From Calditrichota bacterium (GTDB taxonomy: Bacteria > Calditrichota > Calditrichia > RBG-13-44-9 > J075): a stretch of 8,589 bases of DNA. This document shows, piece by piece, positions 1 to 6,518 of the stretch (the first letter of the stretch is position 1; every line of letters begins with the position of its first letter). The position numbers and the translations under genes were made by a program. The stretch covers positions 1 to 8,589 of the forward strand of contig RFIL01000268.1 in NCBI GenBank assembly GCA_003695285.1, given 5' to 3'. The notes below the pieces were generated by a model. The model saw only the letters and a program-made list of their open reading frames with translations. It made no database searches and had not been told where the DNA came from.

Positions 1-2
1 AA

Positions 3-116
3 AAAGTTAAAGAAGTTGAACCCGGATGGATTGACAGGTTTCAAAACCCTACTGAACGTGCACCAATCAACGAAGCGTTCGTTTTGAGAGAAGGGGTCAA
101 AGCCTATTCCACTTAG
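3..116 (+). CDS. C-terminal end of an unidentified protein, cut by the left window edge
   Basis: Frame 3 of the plus strand is open from the window edge to a TAG at 114-116 and gives 37 residues. They include EPGWIDRFQNPTERAP followed by NEAFVLREGVKAYST. The composition, with mixed charged and hydrophobic residues and Trp and Pro present, looks like real protein, whereas the other two forward frames hit stops sooner or read poorly. I do not recognise the family from so short a tail. The gene is convergent with the minus-strand protease gene that ends at 250, leaving a 133-bp gap with no convincing terminator. Confidence 0.5.
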   Translation, partial: KVKEVEPGWIDRFQNPTERAPINEAFVLREGVKAYST

Positions 117-125
117 GTAGTGATG

Positions 126-150
126 GTTGAGAGTTGAGTAGTTAGAGGTT
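126..150 (+). repeat. Degenerate short tandem heptad (GTTGAGA-like)
   Basis: Between the two convergent genes, the plus strand reads GTTGAGA (126-132), GTTGAGTA (133-140) and GTTAGAG (141-147), then GTT. These are three imperfect copies of a 7-8 base unit. The array is very short and lies in non-coding sequence. It could be a decayed simple repeat or chance in purine-rich DNA. Confidence 0.35.
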
Positions 151-249
151 ATTAGGAAGCATGTTTCAGTTTTCCTTAATACCGGGAAAGGATGGAATTG
201 AACTTCACTCAGTCAATCCTATTAACTGATGTATTTTAATACGCAGGGA

Positions 250-2289
250 TTAGCCAAATTTTCTCAAAATGGCGACTAATTCTTTATAGACCTCTTTTAT
301 GATAATAAATAGTAAAATCCGGTCAAATTGATCGACCAGGTTAAAAGGAAATGTTTCCGGGGAAAGAATCATATAAATTCCTTCCAGAACTGTTCGGGTG
401 AGATCAGGGCGAGAATGGTAGATATCCACTAAACAAAACATATTCATCAAAATCTGTAGCTCGAACTCATCACGAGAACCGCTAAGAATAACCTCAATTT
501 CTTCATACTTGCAGTATAGATTTAGCTTCTTTAAGGATGCTTCAACGAGTTCATCAAATTGATGGAGGCGGTACTTTTTCAACCGTCGAACTACTTTTTG
601 AAATAATTGTCGGGTTCGACAGGGTTGCTCGATAGGAGTGGCAATGTGATAAGGAGCCACCCATTGCTGAATGGTCTGGATAAAGATGCTTTGCAGAGTC
701 GATTCCGGGAAATACCGGGAGGTTCTATGGGCCACAAAATAATCCAGGCATATCGTCAGTGGCTCAAGAAAACTTTCCGGATTGCTTACTTTTTCCATGT
801 GATTCAGCCGATGTTCCCAGGCAGATTCGATGATGGCTGGAGCAATTTTGTCCAAAACCCGGTACGTTTTTTCCTGGTAACAGGGTTCAAATTTTTCCTG
901 AGCAAGCTCTTCCAGTTCAAAAACGAAGGCTTCAGCCTGTAGAATATCCAAATTCCGTTCTGCTTCAATGTTGGTAAGGTGCTGTGTGATGAGTTTTTCC
1001 TGCGAATATTGCATTTGTGTATCTACCCACTCAAGTTTTGAAGTTGCTCCTGTTAATCGAATTTCAAGATAGTTGAGAGTTTTGAATTTCTCTTTTAATA
1101 AATGAAAATAGTCTAATGCCTGAACCAGTGAACCGGCTTCAAATATCTCTTTTGCCTCTTGATAAAGTGTTCGAAATTCCCCTATCCGTAATAGATTACT
1201 CCGAACTGCTGAATAAAAAAACACGGCAACCAGAAGTAATCCCAGCGAAATAAAAATGAGTTGAGCAAGATAACTTTTTTCCTTCTGATAGTGTTGACTG
1301 AAGTAGTCCCAATAGAAATTAATTTTTTGAGCCAACTTTAACAGAGGATGTTGACTAAGCCGTTTTAGTTCAGCAAAGGAATTGATATTATAAATGGCTT
1401 GCAGAAGCGAATCGGGATTTCCCGTTTGAATACTTTCCCGCACAAAGTCATAAAAGAGTTCCTCTCCAAATTGATGGTAGAGGTAAGCTCCTGCGTCATA
1501 GTATGTCTGATACCGGGGAGGAAGCCGGGAAATTGTTTCTCCCCGAAATCGAATTCTGGGATTGTTACTAATTCGTAACGCCACCATCTCATGAAACCAT
1601 CCGGGAAGATTAATCGCTCTGGTTATTTCGCTGCTACTATTGATAAAAGCATGCACAAACTCATGTTTAATGGTCTGGTAAAAACCTTCGAAGTCGGGAA
1701 CTGAGGTACCATGTAAAGTATAGTAGCTATAATACATGACAATAAATCTGGAACCTCTTAACGTATATCCGGCTTCATGGCTTGTGGAAACTGAAGGGCG
1801 GGGTTTTTCCATTACCAGAACGAAGTAAATCCCATCAACCGGTTTCAAATGTAATTTTTCTTCAAAGATCGTCTGGATTTCCCAAAATGCCTGTTGGGAG
1901 ATTTGAATAAGTTTTTTTTCCTGCCATCGTTTCTGCAGGAAGGCCCAGTAAATATCGCCTCCCATCAGGTTGCTTTCGGCTAATTGAAAATCTTGCAACA
2001 GATTTTGCAAATTATGGACCAGTTGTAATTCTCTCTCATCTAAATGGTAGTTCTTTTGGAGTATTTCAATGCGATGAGGGGTTTCACGTTGCCAGGTTAA
2101 AATTTCGGAAATATTATTTAATTTTGGATTTAAGAGTTTTTCTAACAAGAGGGAAGTCGATGGCGGCGCTTCGACAGGTTGTCCAAGTATAGTCAATCCC
2201 CCTAAAAGCAACACACAAAATAAAGTGATCAAAACTTTTACAGTACCAACAGAAAACAGGGAGTGATAATTTCGGACCGGGGAGTACAC
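250..2289 (-). CDS. Membrane-anchored gluzincin-type metalloprotease (peptidase MA-like) with long cytoplasmic tail
   Basis: This 679-residue protein starts at a GTG, with a weak GGA-containing site just upstream. Residues 18-37 (VKVLITLFCVLLLGGLTILG) form a signal anchor. Residues of about 40-335 are extracytoplasmic and hold the zinc-protease signature HEFVH at 209-213, with E210 as general base, followed about 20 residues later by LPGWFHE. In that second motif E234 sits where gluzincins of the MA clan carry the third zinc ligand (the usual PxWFxEG pattern, here with M in place of G). Residues 341-361 form a second transmembrane helix. The remaining 315 or so residues would be cytoplasmic and look helical, with charged TPR- or coiled-coil-like stretches at about 371-470. 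I do not recognise the tail. All catalytic residues are present, so an active enzyme is likely, but its substrate is unknown. The gene is probably a separate transcription unit, because a 317-bp gap precedes it. The protease domain call is solid; the topology is inferred from hydrophobicity. Confidence 0.8.
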   Translation of the reverse strand: MYSPVRNYHSLFSVGTVKVLITLFCVLLLGGLTILGQPVEAPPSTSLLLEKLLNPKLNNISEILTWQRETPHRIEILQKNYHLDERELQLVHNLQNLLQDFQLAESNLMGGDIYWAFLQKRWQEKKLIQISQQAFWEIQTIFEEKLHLKPVDGIYFVLVMEKPRPSVSTSHEAGYTLRGSRFIVMYYSYYTLHGTSVPDFEGFYQTIKHEFVHAFINSSSEITRAINLPGWFHEMVALRISNNPRIRFRGETISRLPPRYQTYYDAGAYLYHQFGEELFYDFVRESIQTGNPDSLLQAIYNINSFAELKRLSQHPLLKLAQKINFYWDYFSQHYQKEKSYLAQLIFISLGLLLVAVFFYSAVRSNLLRIGEFRTLYQEAKEIFEAGSLVQALDYFHLLKEKFKTLNYLEIRLTGATSKLEWVDTQMQYSQEKLITQHLTNIEAERNLDILQAEAFVFELEELAQEKFEPCYQEKTYRVLDKIAPAIIESAWEHRLNHMEKVSNPESFLEPLTICLDYFVAHRTSRYFPESTLQSIFIQTIQQWVAPYHIATPIEQPCRTRQLFQKVVRRLKKYRLHQFDELVEASLKKLNLYCKYEEIEVILSGSRDEFELQILMNMFCLVDIYHSRPDLTRTVLEGIYMILSPETFPFNLVDQFDRILLFIIIKEVYKELVAILRKFG

Positions 2290-2606
2290 TCTAATTCCAC
2301 TTTGTTACGGTTAAAAGTAATCAGTTCTTTAATTGAGTAGGATGAGAGCCGCATGGGTAGCGAAAACCAATTCTCTAACTCCGCTCTCTCGTCCCTTTTT
2401 GAATTCTACGTGTTCCCTCCGGACTTCGCTGAATGATGGACTGTTCATGATGAATAAATATATCTTTTCGGAAGGAAAATTGCAAGTTTCCGGGGTAAAA
2501 TTTGGTATACCCTGTTCAACAATTTACAAAGGAAAAGTGCAGATTGTTGAGTGTTCGTGAAATAAATTAAGCTATACCGGAAAAAAAATAATAAATATTG
2601 AAAAAC
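2290..2606. other. 317-bp intergenic region with candidate promoter, inverted repeats and a doubtful small ORF
   Basis: No clear gene occupies this stretch. Right after the oxidoreductase stop, the minus strand reads GTTTTTC and then an AT-rich run with eight consecutive T (template A8 at 2581-2588). No GC-rich stem precedes the T run, so it is not a classic intrinsic terminator. TCAACAAT (2516-2523) and ATTGTTGA (2543-2550) form an 8-bp inverted repeat around a 19-base loop. TTTCCGG (2487-2493) pairs with CCGGAAA (2577-2583), and GGTATA (2504-2509) pairs with TATACC (2573-2578), so a larger nested fold is possible. A minus-strand ATG at 2446-2448 opens a 39-codon frame ending with TAA at 2329-2331. 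Its peptide includes SEVRREHVEFKKGRESG and looks protein-like, but it has no visible ribosome site. Confidence 0.5.
2457..2485 (-). promoter_or_regulatory. Candidate sigma-70-type promoter upstream of the protease gene
   Basis: On the minus strand a -35 hexamer TTGCAA (2480-2485; 4 of 6 to consensus) is followed after exactly 17 bases by a -10 hexamer TATATT (2457-2462; 5 of 6). Transcription would start near 2450, leaving a leader of roughly 160 bases before the GTG of the protease gene and spanning the 39-codon small ORF. The call rests on hexamer match and spacing only, and AT-rich DNA yields such matches by chance. Confidence 0.4.
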
Positions 2607-3626
2607 TCAAGGTGTCATGATGACTTTTCCAATGTTTTTTCGCTCCTCAAGATAGCGGTGTGCTTGAGCCGCCTCTTCAAACGGGAAGATTTTATCCACA
2701 TAAGGGTTAATCCAGCCTTTTTCCACCCCTTCCAACAGGTGCTTGACCCACCGGCTAACTTTTTCGGCTTCGTGCCAGAAATGTCCCAGATTCAAACCGA
2801 ACACAGCCCGATTTTTGTCCAGTAAACTGAGTGGATGGAAAAACGGCATACTGAGCGCCGTTTTTAACATACGCAATTTGCGAAATCCACCCCCGGCAGA
2901 AGCCGCAGAGGAGATACCAAACATCCCCAGTCTTCCGGTTGTTCGCAGCGCCTGATAACTTTTCTTCCAGTGTTTTCCTCCAATGGGGTCTATAATCAAC
3001 TCCACCCCCCGACCGTTGGTTATTTCCATCACCCGGGGAAACCAATCTTCCTGACGATAATCAATCACGGCATCGATTCCCCGTTGTTTCAGGAAGTCGT
3101 GTTTCCAGGAACTGGCCGTTCCAATCGTCTTTGCTCCAATATGTCTGGCGATATCGATTGCCGCAAGCCCGACACCCCCTCCAGCATTGTGAATTAAAAC
3201 GGTCTCTCCGGGATGTAGCGAGCCCATTGCGACTAATAATCCGTAGGCGGTGAGATAATTTACCGGCAGGGCGGCCGCTTTTTCCATGGATAATGAGGCA
3301 GGTTTAGGGAAACACTGAACCTCTTTTACAACCACGAATTCCGCCTGACCTCTAAATCGGGTCATGGCGATAACTTCGTCCCCCTCCTTGACTCGTTCCA
3401 CCCCTGTTCCAGTTTTCTCCACGATGCCTGCCACTTCATAGCCCACCACACAGGGCATGGGTGGGGCATCAGGATAAATACCCTGCCGGGCGAGGATATC
3501 AGCAAAATTTAATCCGGCAGCTTTTACCCGGATCAACACTTCTCCTTCCGAAGGAACAGGAGTTGGCACCTCCTGAACAGTTAAGACTTCCGGAGGGCCG
3601 GGGCGGGGAATAACGACCTGTCTCAT
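2607..3626 (-). CDS. NADPH:quinone oxidoreductase-like, zinc-free medium-chain dehydrogenase (VAT-1/QOR type)
   Basis: This 339-residue protein has the usual length for the quinone oxidoreductase branch of the medium-chain dehydrogenase/reductase superfamily. The N-terminal GroES-like domain (about 1-125) carries GLNFADILARQGIYP at 38-52 and VVGYEVAGIVE at 60-70. The Rossmann domain (about 126-260) carries the dinucleotide loop NAGGGVG at 147-153, an AxxGxxG-type motif typical of NADPH-preferring members. The catalytic-zinc ligands and the four-cysteine structural-zinc lobe of alcohol dehydrogenases are absent, which separates it from true ADHs. The FRGQAEFVVV stretch (91-100) is VAT-1-like. 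The expected activity is NADPH-dependent reduction of a quinone or an activated enone, but the physiological substrate is not predictable. The start is ATG at 3624-3626, with AGAGG seven bases upstream. It begins 10 bp after the epimerase gene stops, so it is probably the last gene of that operon. A link to glycan synthesis is unproven. Confidence 0.88.
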   Translation of the reverse strand: MRQVVIPRPGPPEVLTVQEVPTPVPSEGEVLIRVKAAGLNFADILARQGIYPDAPPMPCVVGYEVAGIVEKTGTGVERVKEGDEVIAMTRFRGQAEFVVVKEVQCFPKPASLSMEKAAALPVNYLTAYGLLVAMGSLHPGETVLIHNAGGGVGLAAIDIARHIGAKTIGTASSWKHDFLKQRGIDAVIDYRQEDWFPRVMEITNGRGVELIIDPIGGKHWKKSYQALRTTGRLGMFGISSAASAGGGFRKLRMLKTALSMPFFHPLSLLDKNRAVFGLNLGHFWHEAEKVSRWVKHLLEGVEKGWINPYVDKIFPFEEAAQAHRYLEERKNIGKVIMTP

Positions 3627-3633
3627 AACAAAA

Positions 3634-3638
3634 CCTCT
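3634..3638 (-). promoter_or_regulatory. Ribosome-binding site overlapping the upstream stop codon
   Basis: On the minus strand AGAGG lies seven bases before the oxidoreductase ATG, and its first two bases fall within the TAG stop of the epimerase gene (3637-3639). This fixes the oxidoreductase start and suggests translational coupling to the epimerase gene. Confidence 0.6.
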
Positions 3639-4632
3639 ATATTCGATTGAGTTTGCGTAACGCTATATATTTAACGAGATACATTCTTAAAATATTGAAT
3701 AGATGATCATAATTCTTCCAGCGGTCTGCAATTTCCAGAAAGAATGGCTCATTGGTAATCCGATGCAAAATTCGGAGCTGGGAATTGACCAGCCGGAAAT
3801 AGGTAATTGTCGCCGGATCGATTTTTGGGTAAAATGGCTGGTCGCATAAATTGTATCGAATCCAGTAGCCGAGGTCATAGCGGGGAAGAATGGCTTTGAG
3901 GGCTGAGATTCCCTCATCAAATAATTTTCTTGCCAGTGAGGTATCTTCCCCGGCACGGACGTAATCATATAATCCAAATAGTGAGAAGATTGTTCCGTCG
4001 AGCACCGCGGTGAGAAAGGGGGCAGGATATTCTTCATAAATGGGGCCCACATCCGTGAAGGTGGTTACCCCACCTTTGGCAGCCGGAATTTGAAAAATTT
4101 TCAGCGCTTCGCCTGCCATAGAAAGATAAGCCTTCTCTCCGGTTAATTGGTACCCCCTTAACAAAATCGAGATGCCGCGGCTCTGAGAGAAAGCAGAAGG
4201 CCAGGGGGAGTATATTTTAAATTCCGGTTTGGGAACATCCGTCAGCCAGAAACATCCCCGCTTTTCATCCTGCTGAGCATTTTGATAAAACCATTGAACA
4301 ATCTTTAAAAATCTTTCCCGGTCTGCCTCATCTCCCGTCTCTAAATAGGTGTGGAAGATGGAAAGTCCATACTGGCCAATCGAAATGGGATAATAGATCA
4401 TGCGCCGTTCTTCCACATCGATGTAGGTAGGAATAATGGGGATGCCTTCTTCATCAAAATGAAAATTTTGACTGATACCAGCTTTTAGCGCCTTTTCCTC
4501 CATAATAAAATAATATTCCCGAAGCTCAGGAGAATGGACTTCTTCTGCAACTGGATAAATCAATTCACCACGGCTTAAATCCCGCTTTAATTTGCGGAGC
4601 ATGAAGCGAACTTTTTCAATCTTGCCTGGCAT
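3637..4632 (-). CDS. D-glucuronyl C5-epimerase C-terminal-domain protein
   Basis: This 331-residue soluble protein has no signal peptide or transmembrane segment. It matches the alpha-helical C-terminal catalytic domain of heparosan glucuronyl C5-epimerases (GLCE family) in order: YPISIGQYGLSIFHTYLETG (81-100); PWPSAFSQSRGISILLRGYQ (143-162), equivalent to the family's W-x-SAMAQG-like segment; EEYP (200-203); VLDGTIFSLFGLYDY (210-224); and YDLGYWIRYNL (252-262). Known members invert C5 of D-glucuronate to L-iduronate in a polymer, using tyrosine and acidic residues. Tyrosines remain at 252, 257, 260 and 278. Where the family often reads YHxLHIxQL, this protein has YFRLVNSQL (278-286), so both usual histidines are missing and activity or substrate may differ. 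The eukaryotic N-terminal beta domain is absent, as in other short bacterial homologues. The chosen ATG has only a weak AGAAGA upstream, and ATG at codon 11 (4602) is an alternative. Cytoplasmic action on a lipid-linked glycan is an inference. Confidence 0.8.
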   Translation of the reverse strand: MPGKIEKVRFMLRKLKRDLSRGELIYPVAEEVHSPELREYYFIMEEKALKAGISQNFHFDEEGIPIIPTYIDVEERRMIYYPISIGQYGLSIFHTYLETGDEADRERFLKIVQWFYQNAQQDEKRGCFWLTDVPKPEFKIYSPWPSAFSQSRGISILLRGYQLTGEKAYLSMAGEALKIFQIPAAKGGVTTFTDVGPIYEEYPAPFLTAVLDGTIFSLFGLYDYVRAGEDTSLARKLFDEGISALKAILPRYDLGYWIRYNLCDQPFYPKIDPATITYFRLVNSQLRILHRITNEPFFLEIADRWKNYDHLFNILRMYLVKYIALRKLNRI

Positions 4633-4733
4633 CTGTTAATCTTCTTCTTTGATTTTTTTTAACCTTATCCATCATTTCAACTTCCAGAAGTGAATTTGTA
4701 GAACCAAAACAAATGGATGTAGCATCATATCGT

Positions 4734-5450
4734 TTAATGCTTTATGAACTCCCGGGTTCGGGGGCCACAGTTAAACAACACATCCAGAATCGATAAGTTT
4801 GGTTCAAAATCCCCCCATAATTGTGGATAGGTGGGGTGGGTAAAGGTATCATATCGGAGCTCAATCCCATTGGCCTGTAATAGATTCTCATCATTGTATT
4901 CCCGGCCACCACCGGTGCCAGAAAGATAGATGTTCGCACCCACTGCCTGACAGATATCCACAATCAATTGACTTTTCTGACCGAAATTTTTCAGGATTTG
5001 AGAGAGGCGTTTCCTCTGAGAGGTAATGCCCAGGTAGTTACCAAAGGCTTCAATTAAACCGATATTCAGTTCAACAAAATCATGATAATTCATCAAGCAC
5101 TGTTCATAGATGGAATAGATTTCCTGGAAGTAGGGAGCGCGCTTGTAGTTCATCTGAATGGTTCTTAAATGTTTTGTTTTCCATTTTTCGTCAGCAAATT
5201 TCATTTCCAGATAGGTTGCTTTTCCCTCATTGCCGGAGGGATGTTGTAAGGGAATGGTGAGGTAAGTGACTCCGTTCGCTGTTTTAATTCTATTGCGAGC
5301 CGCAAAACTTCTGCCGCGTGGAAATTGAACAGCATCCAGGTAGACAAAAATGTCACAGTTGGCCATTTTATGGAAATAACCCAGCCAGGGAATATAGTTG
5401 GGTTGATGCATGGCCATGATGACAGGTTGATTGGTTTTATTCGTTTCCAT
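4734..5450 (-). CDS. WbqC-like family protein
   Basis: The protein has 238 residues from the ATG at 5448-5450. The family signature lies near the N-terminus: MAMHQPNYIPWLGYFHKM (12-29), then IFVYLDAVQF and ARNRIK. Further on come LTIPLQH, YLSGTGGGREY and a C-terminal SILDVLFNCG. WbqC-like proteins are common in O-antigen, capsule and other surface-glycan loci. Their biochemical role is not settled; some are discussed as acyl- or aminotransfer-type sugar-modifying enzymes. The frame stays open to an upstream ATG at 5510, but that start would add a lysine-rich 20-residue stretch not typical of the family and would lengthen the overlap with the sulfotransferase gene to 74 bp. The ATG at 5450 leaves a 14-bp overlap. 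AGGA stands only two bases before this ATG, too close for an ideal ribosome site, so translation may depend on coupling to the upstream gene. Confidence 0.88.
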   Translation of the reverse strand: METNKTNQPVIMAMHQPNYIPWLGYFHKMANCDIFVYLDAVQFPRGRSFAARNRIKTANGVTYLTIPLQHPSGNEGKATYLEMKFADEKWKTKHLRTIQMNYKRAPYFQEIYSIYEQCLMNYHDFVELNIGLIEAFGNYLGITSQRKRLSQILKNFGQKSQLIVDICQAVGANIYLSGTGGGREYNDENLLQANGIELRYDTFTHPTYPQLWGDFEPNLSILDVLFNCGPRTREFIKH

Positions 5451-6435
5451 AATCCTGAGCAAATTTATCGAATAATTCCCCAAATTTTTCTTTTTCTTCT
5501 TCTCGCTCATTGTAGGTACGGAAAGGAAACTGTCGGGGAGGTGTATGTATCACCGTTATTTCCTCTCCATAAGCCTTTCTGGTTTTTTCAATGACTTCCT
5601 CAAGCACTTTTCGTGGGGAGTGGCAGAGAGTTTCATACTGGATGGTTATACCAATTTCCGGGAATGAGGCGATTTGCTCTCGATAATATTTTTGCAAGAA
5701 AAAGACCTGCCCGGCAATCTGTTCCATATAGTCCTTATCTTTCAGTAATTCGTATTCCAGTGGCATGTAGCTCCACCATGTATTTGGATCCCGGTAATAT
5801 TTTTTGCGAGCCTCCAGGATGGAGATGGCGCTATCCCGGGGATCTCGTTCAATATAAAGATAGATGACCTTGCCAAGAACTTCCCGGAGTTTATGGAGAT
5901 GATAGGAGCCAAAAATGTTCTTGAAGACCATTGCTTTTTGAAATTCATGCTGCATATTGGCCAGCGTTTTTCGTAACCCTTCCCAGTCGATCTCGCTTTC
6001 AATTTCCCGGGCATGGGTAACACCCCGGATTTCTTCTTTTTTTAACCAGAACCTCCAGAAATATCCGAATTCATGAATATCCGTCACGGCACTGGTGCGA
6101 GCATAATCCGACTGAAAACTGATCTCCCGCAGATTTCCATATACCTGATGAGACAATTTAATCCCATGGATCGGAGCTAACCAGAATCGAGCCATCAGAT
6201 TATTGATATAACCCACATCCAGACAGGCGGCTAACAACTGGCTGAGTAACGTGGTGCCGGAACGAGGAGCTCCAAAGATAAAGATAAAGGGATGCTCAAT
6301 TTCATAATCTTGATAGTGTTTCTGTTCCACTTCCATTAGAACACGGTTCATCCGGAGAAAAAAATGTTCAACCCCTTCATCCTTGGCGTATTGACCGGTT
6401 CGCTCTTGATTAAATTCTTTTAAAGTCTTTTTCAT
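5437..6435 (-). CDS. Sulfotransferase family protein (PAPS-dependent)
   Basis: This 332-residue soluble protein contains the 5'-phosphosulfate-binding loop GAPRSGTTLL at 55-64, directly after a hydrophobic beta strand (PFIFIF). It also has the 3'-phosphate-binding segment IYLYIERDPRDSAIS at 191-205, with R197 and S202 as expected ligands. These two motifs, about 140 residues apart, define the sulfotransferase fold and transfer of sulfate from PAPS to a hydroxyl or amine. An HEFGYFWRFW segment (121-130) is seen in bacterial sulfotransferases annotated from polysaccharide loci. The acceptor cannot be read from sequence, but a surface carbohydrate is favoured because the neighbours are a glycosyltransferase, a WbqC-like protein and a C5-epimerase homologue. 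The start is ATG at 6433-6435 without a clear Shine-Dalgarno sequence. The stop TAA (5437-5439) lies inside the first codons of the WbqC-like gene. Family call secure, substrate inferred. Confidence 0.9.
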   Translation of the reverse strand: MKKTLKEFNQERTGQYAKDEGVEHFFLRMNRVLMEVEQKHYQDYEIEHPFIFIFGAPRSGTTLLSQLLAACLDVGYINNLMARFWLAPIHGIKLSHQVYGNLREISFQSDYARTSAVTDIHEFGYFWRFWLKKEEIRGVTHAREIESEIDWEGLRKTLANMQHEFQKAMVFKNIFGSYHLHKLREVLGKVIYLYIERDPRDSAISILEARKKYYRDPNTWWSYMPLEYELLKDKDYMEQIAGQVFFLQKYYREQIASFPEIGITIQYETLCHSPRKVLEEVIEKTRKAYGEEITVIHTPPRQFPFRTYNEREEEKEKFGELFDKFAQDYGNE

Positions 6436-6467
6436 TATTCTGACACAGATTTATTTTTTCCGCAGTA

Positions 6468-6496
6468 AGTATAGCTAAAAAGAAGATGTGTTACAA
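6468..6496 (-). promoter_or_regulatory. Candidate sigma-70-type promoter for the sulfotransferase-WbqC genes
   Basis: In the 83-bp gap after the glycosyltransferase gene, the minus strand has TTGTAA (6491-6496; 4 of 6 to the -35 consensus), a 17-base spacer and TATACT (6468-6473; 5 of 6 to the -10 consensus). The -10 lies about 30 bases before the sulfotransferase ATG. A perfect TTGACA (6505-6510, minus strand) lies slightly further upstream but has no good -10 at the right distance. The gap could also simply be an intra-operon spacer. Confidence 0.4.
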
Positions 6497-6518
6497 TGGT
6501 TTCTTGTCAAAACAGGAA

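Noticed and set aside
197..217. Hairpin attg(a)act-tcactc-agtcaat as a terminator between the convergent genes
   Set aside because: The stem is AT-rich with a bulge and is not followed by a T run on either strand.
607..942. Plus-strand 111-codon ORF inside the protease gene
   Set aside because: It is fully antisense to a well-supported coding region with an intact protein and no family signature of its own.
2333..2560. Plus-strand 75-codon ORF in the intergenic region
   Set aside because: It lacks a ribosome site and resembles the reverse shadow of the more protein-like minus-strand frame.
2581..2606. T-rich tract after the oxidoreductase gene as an intrinsic terminator
   Set aside because: A run of eight T is present on the minus strand, but no stable GC stem precedes it.
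4724..4729. TATGAT (minus strand) as a -10 box for the epimerase gene
   Set aside because: No acceptable -35 hexamer is found 16-18 bases upstream and no extended -10 TG is present.
5451..5510. Upstream ATG at 5510 as the start of the WbqC-like gene
   Set aside because: It adds a lysine-rich 20-residue leader lying entirely within the sulfotransferase 3' end in another frame; family homology begins after the ATG at 5450, so the shorter start is preferred.
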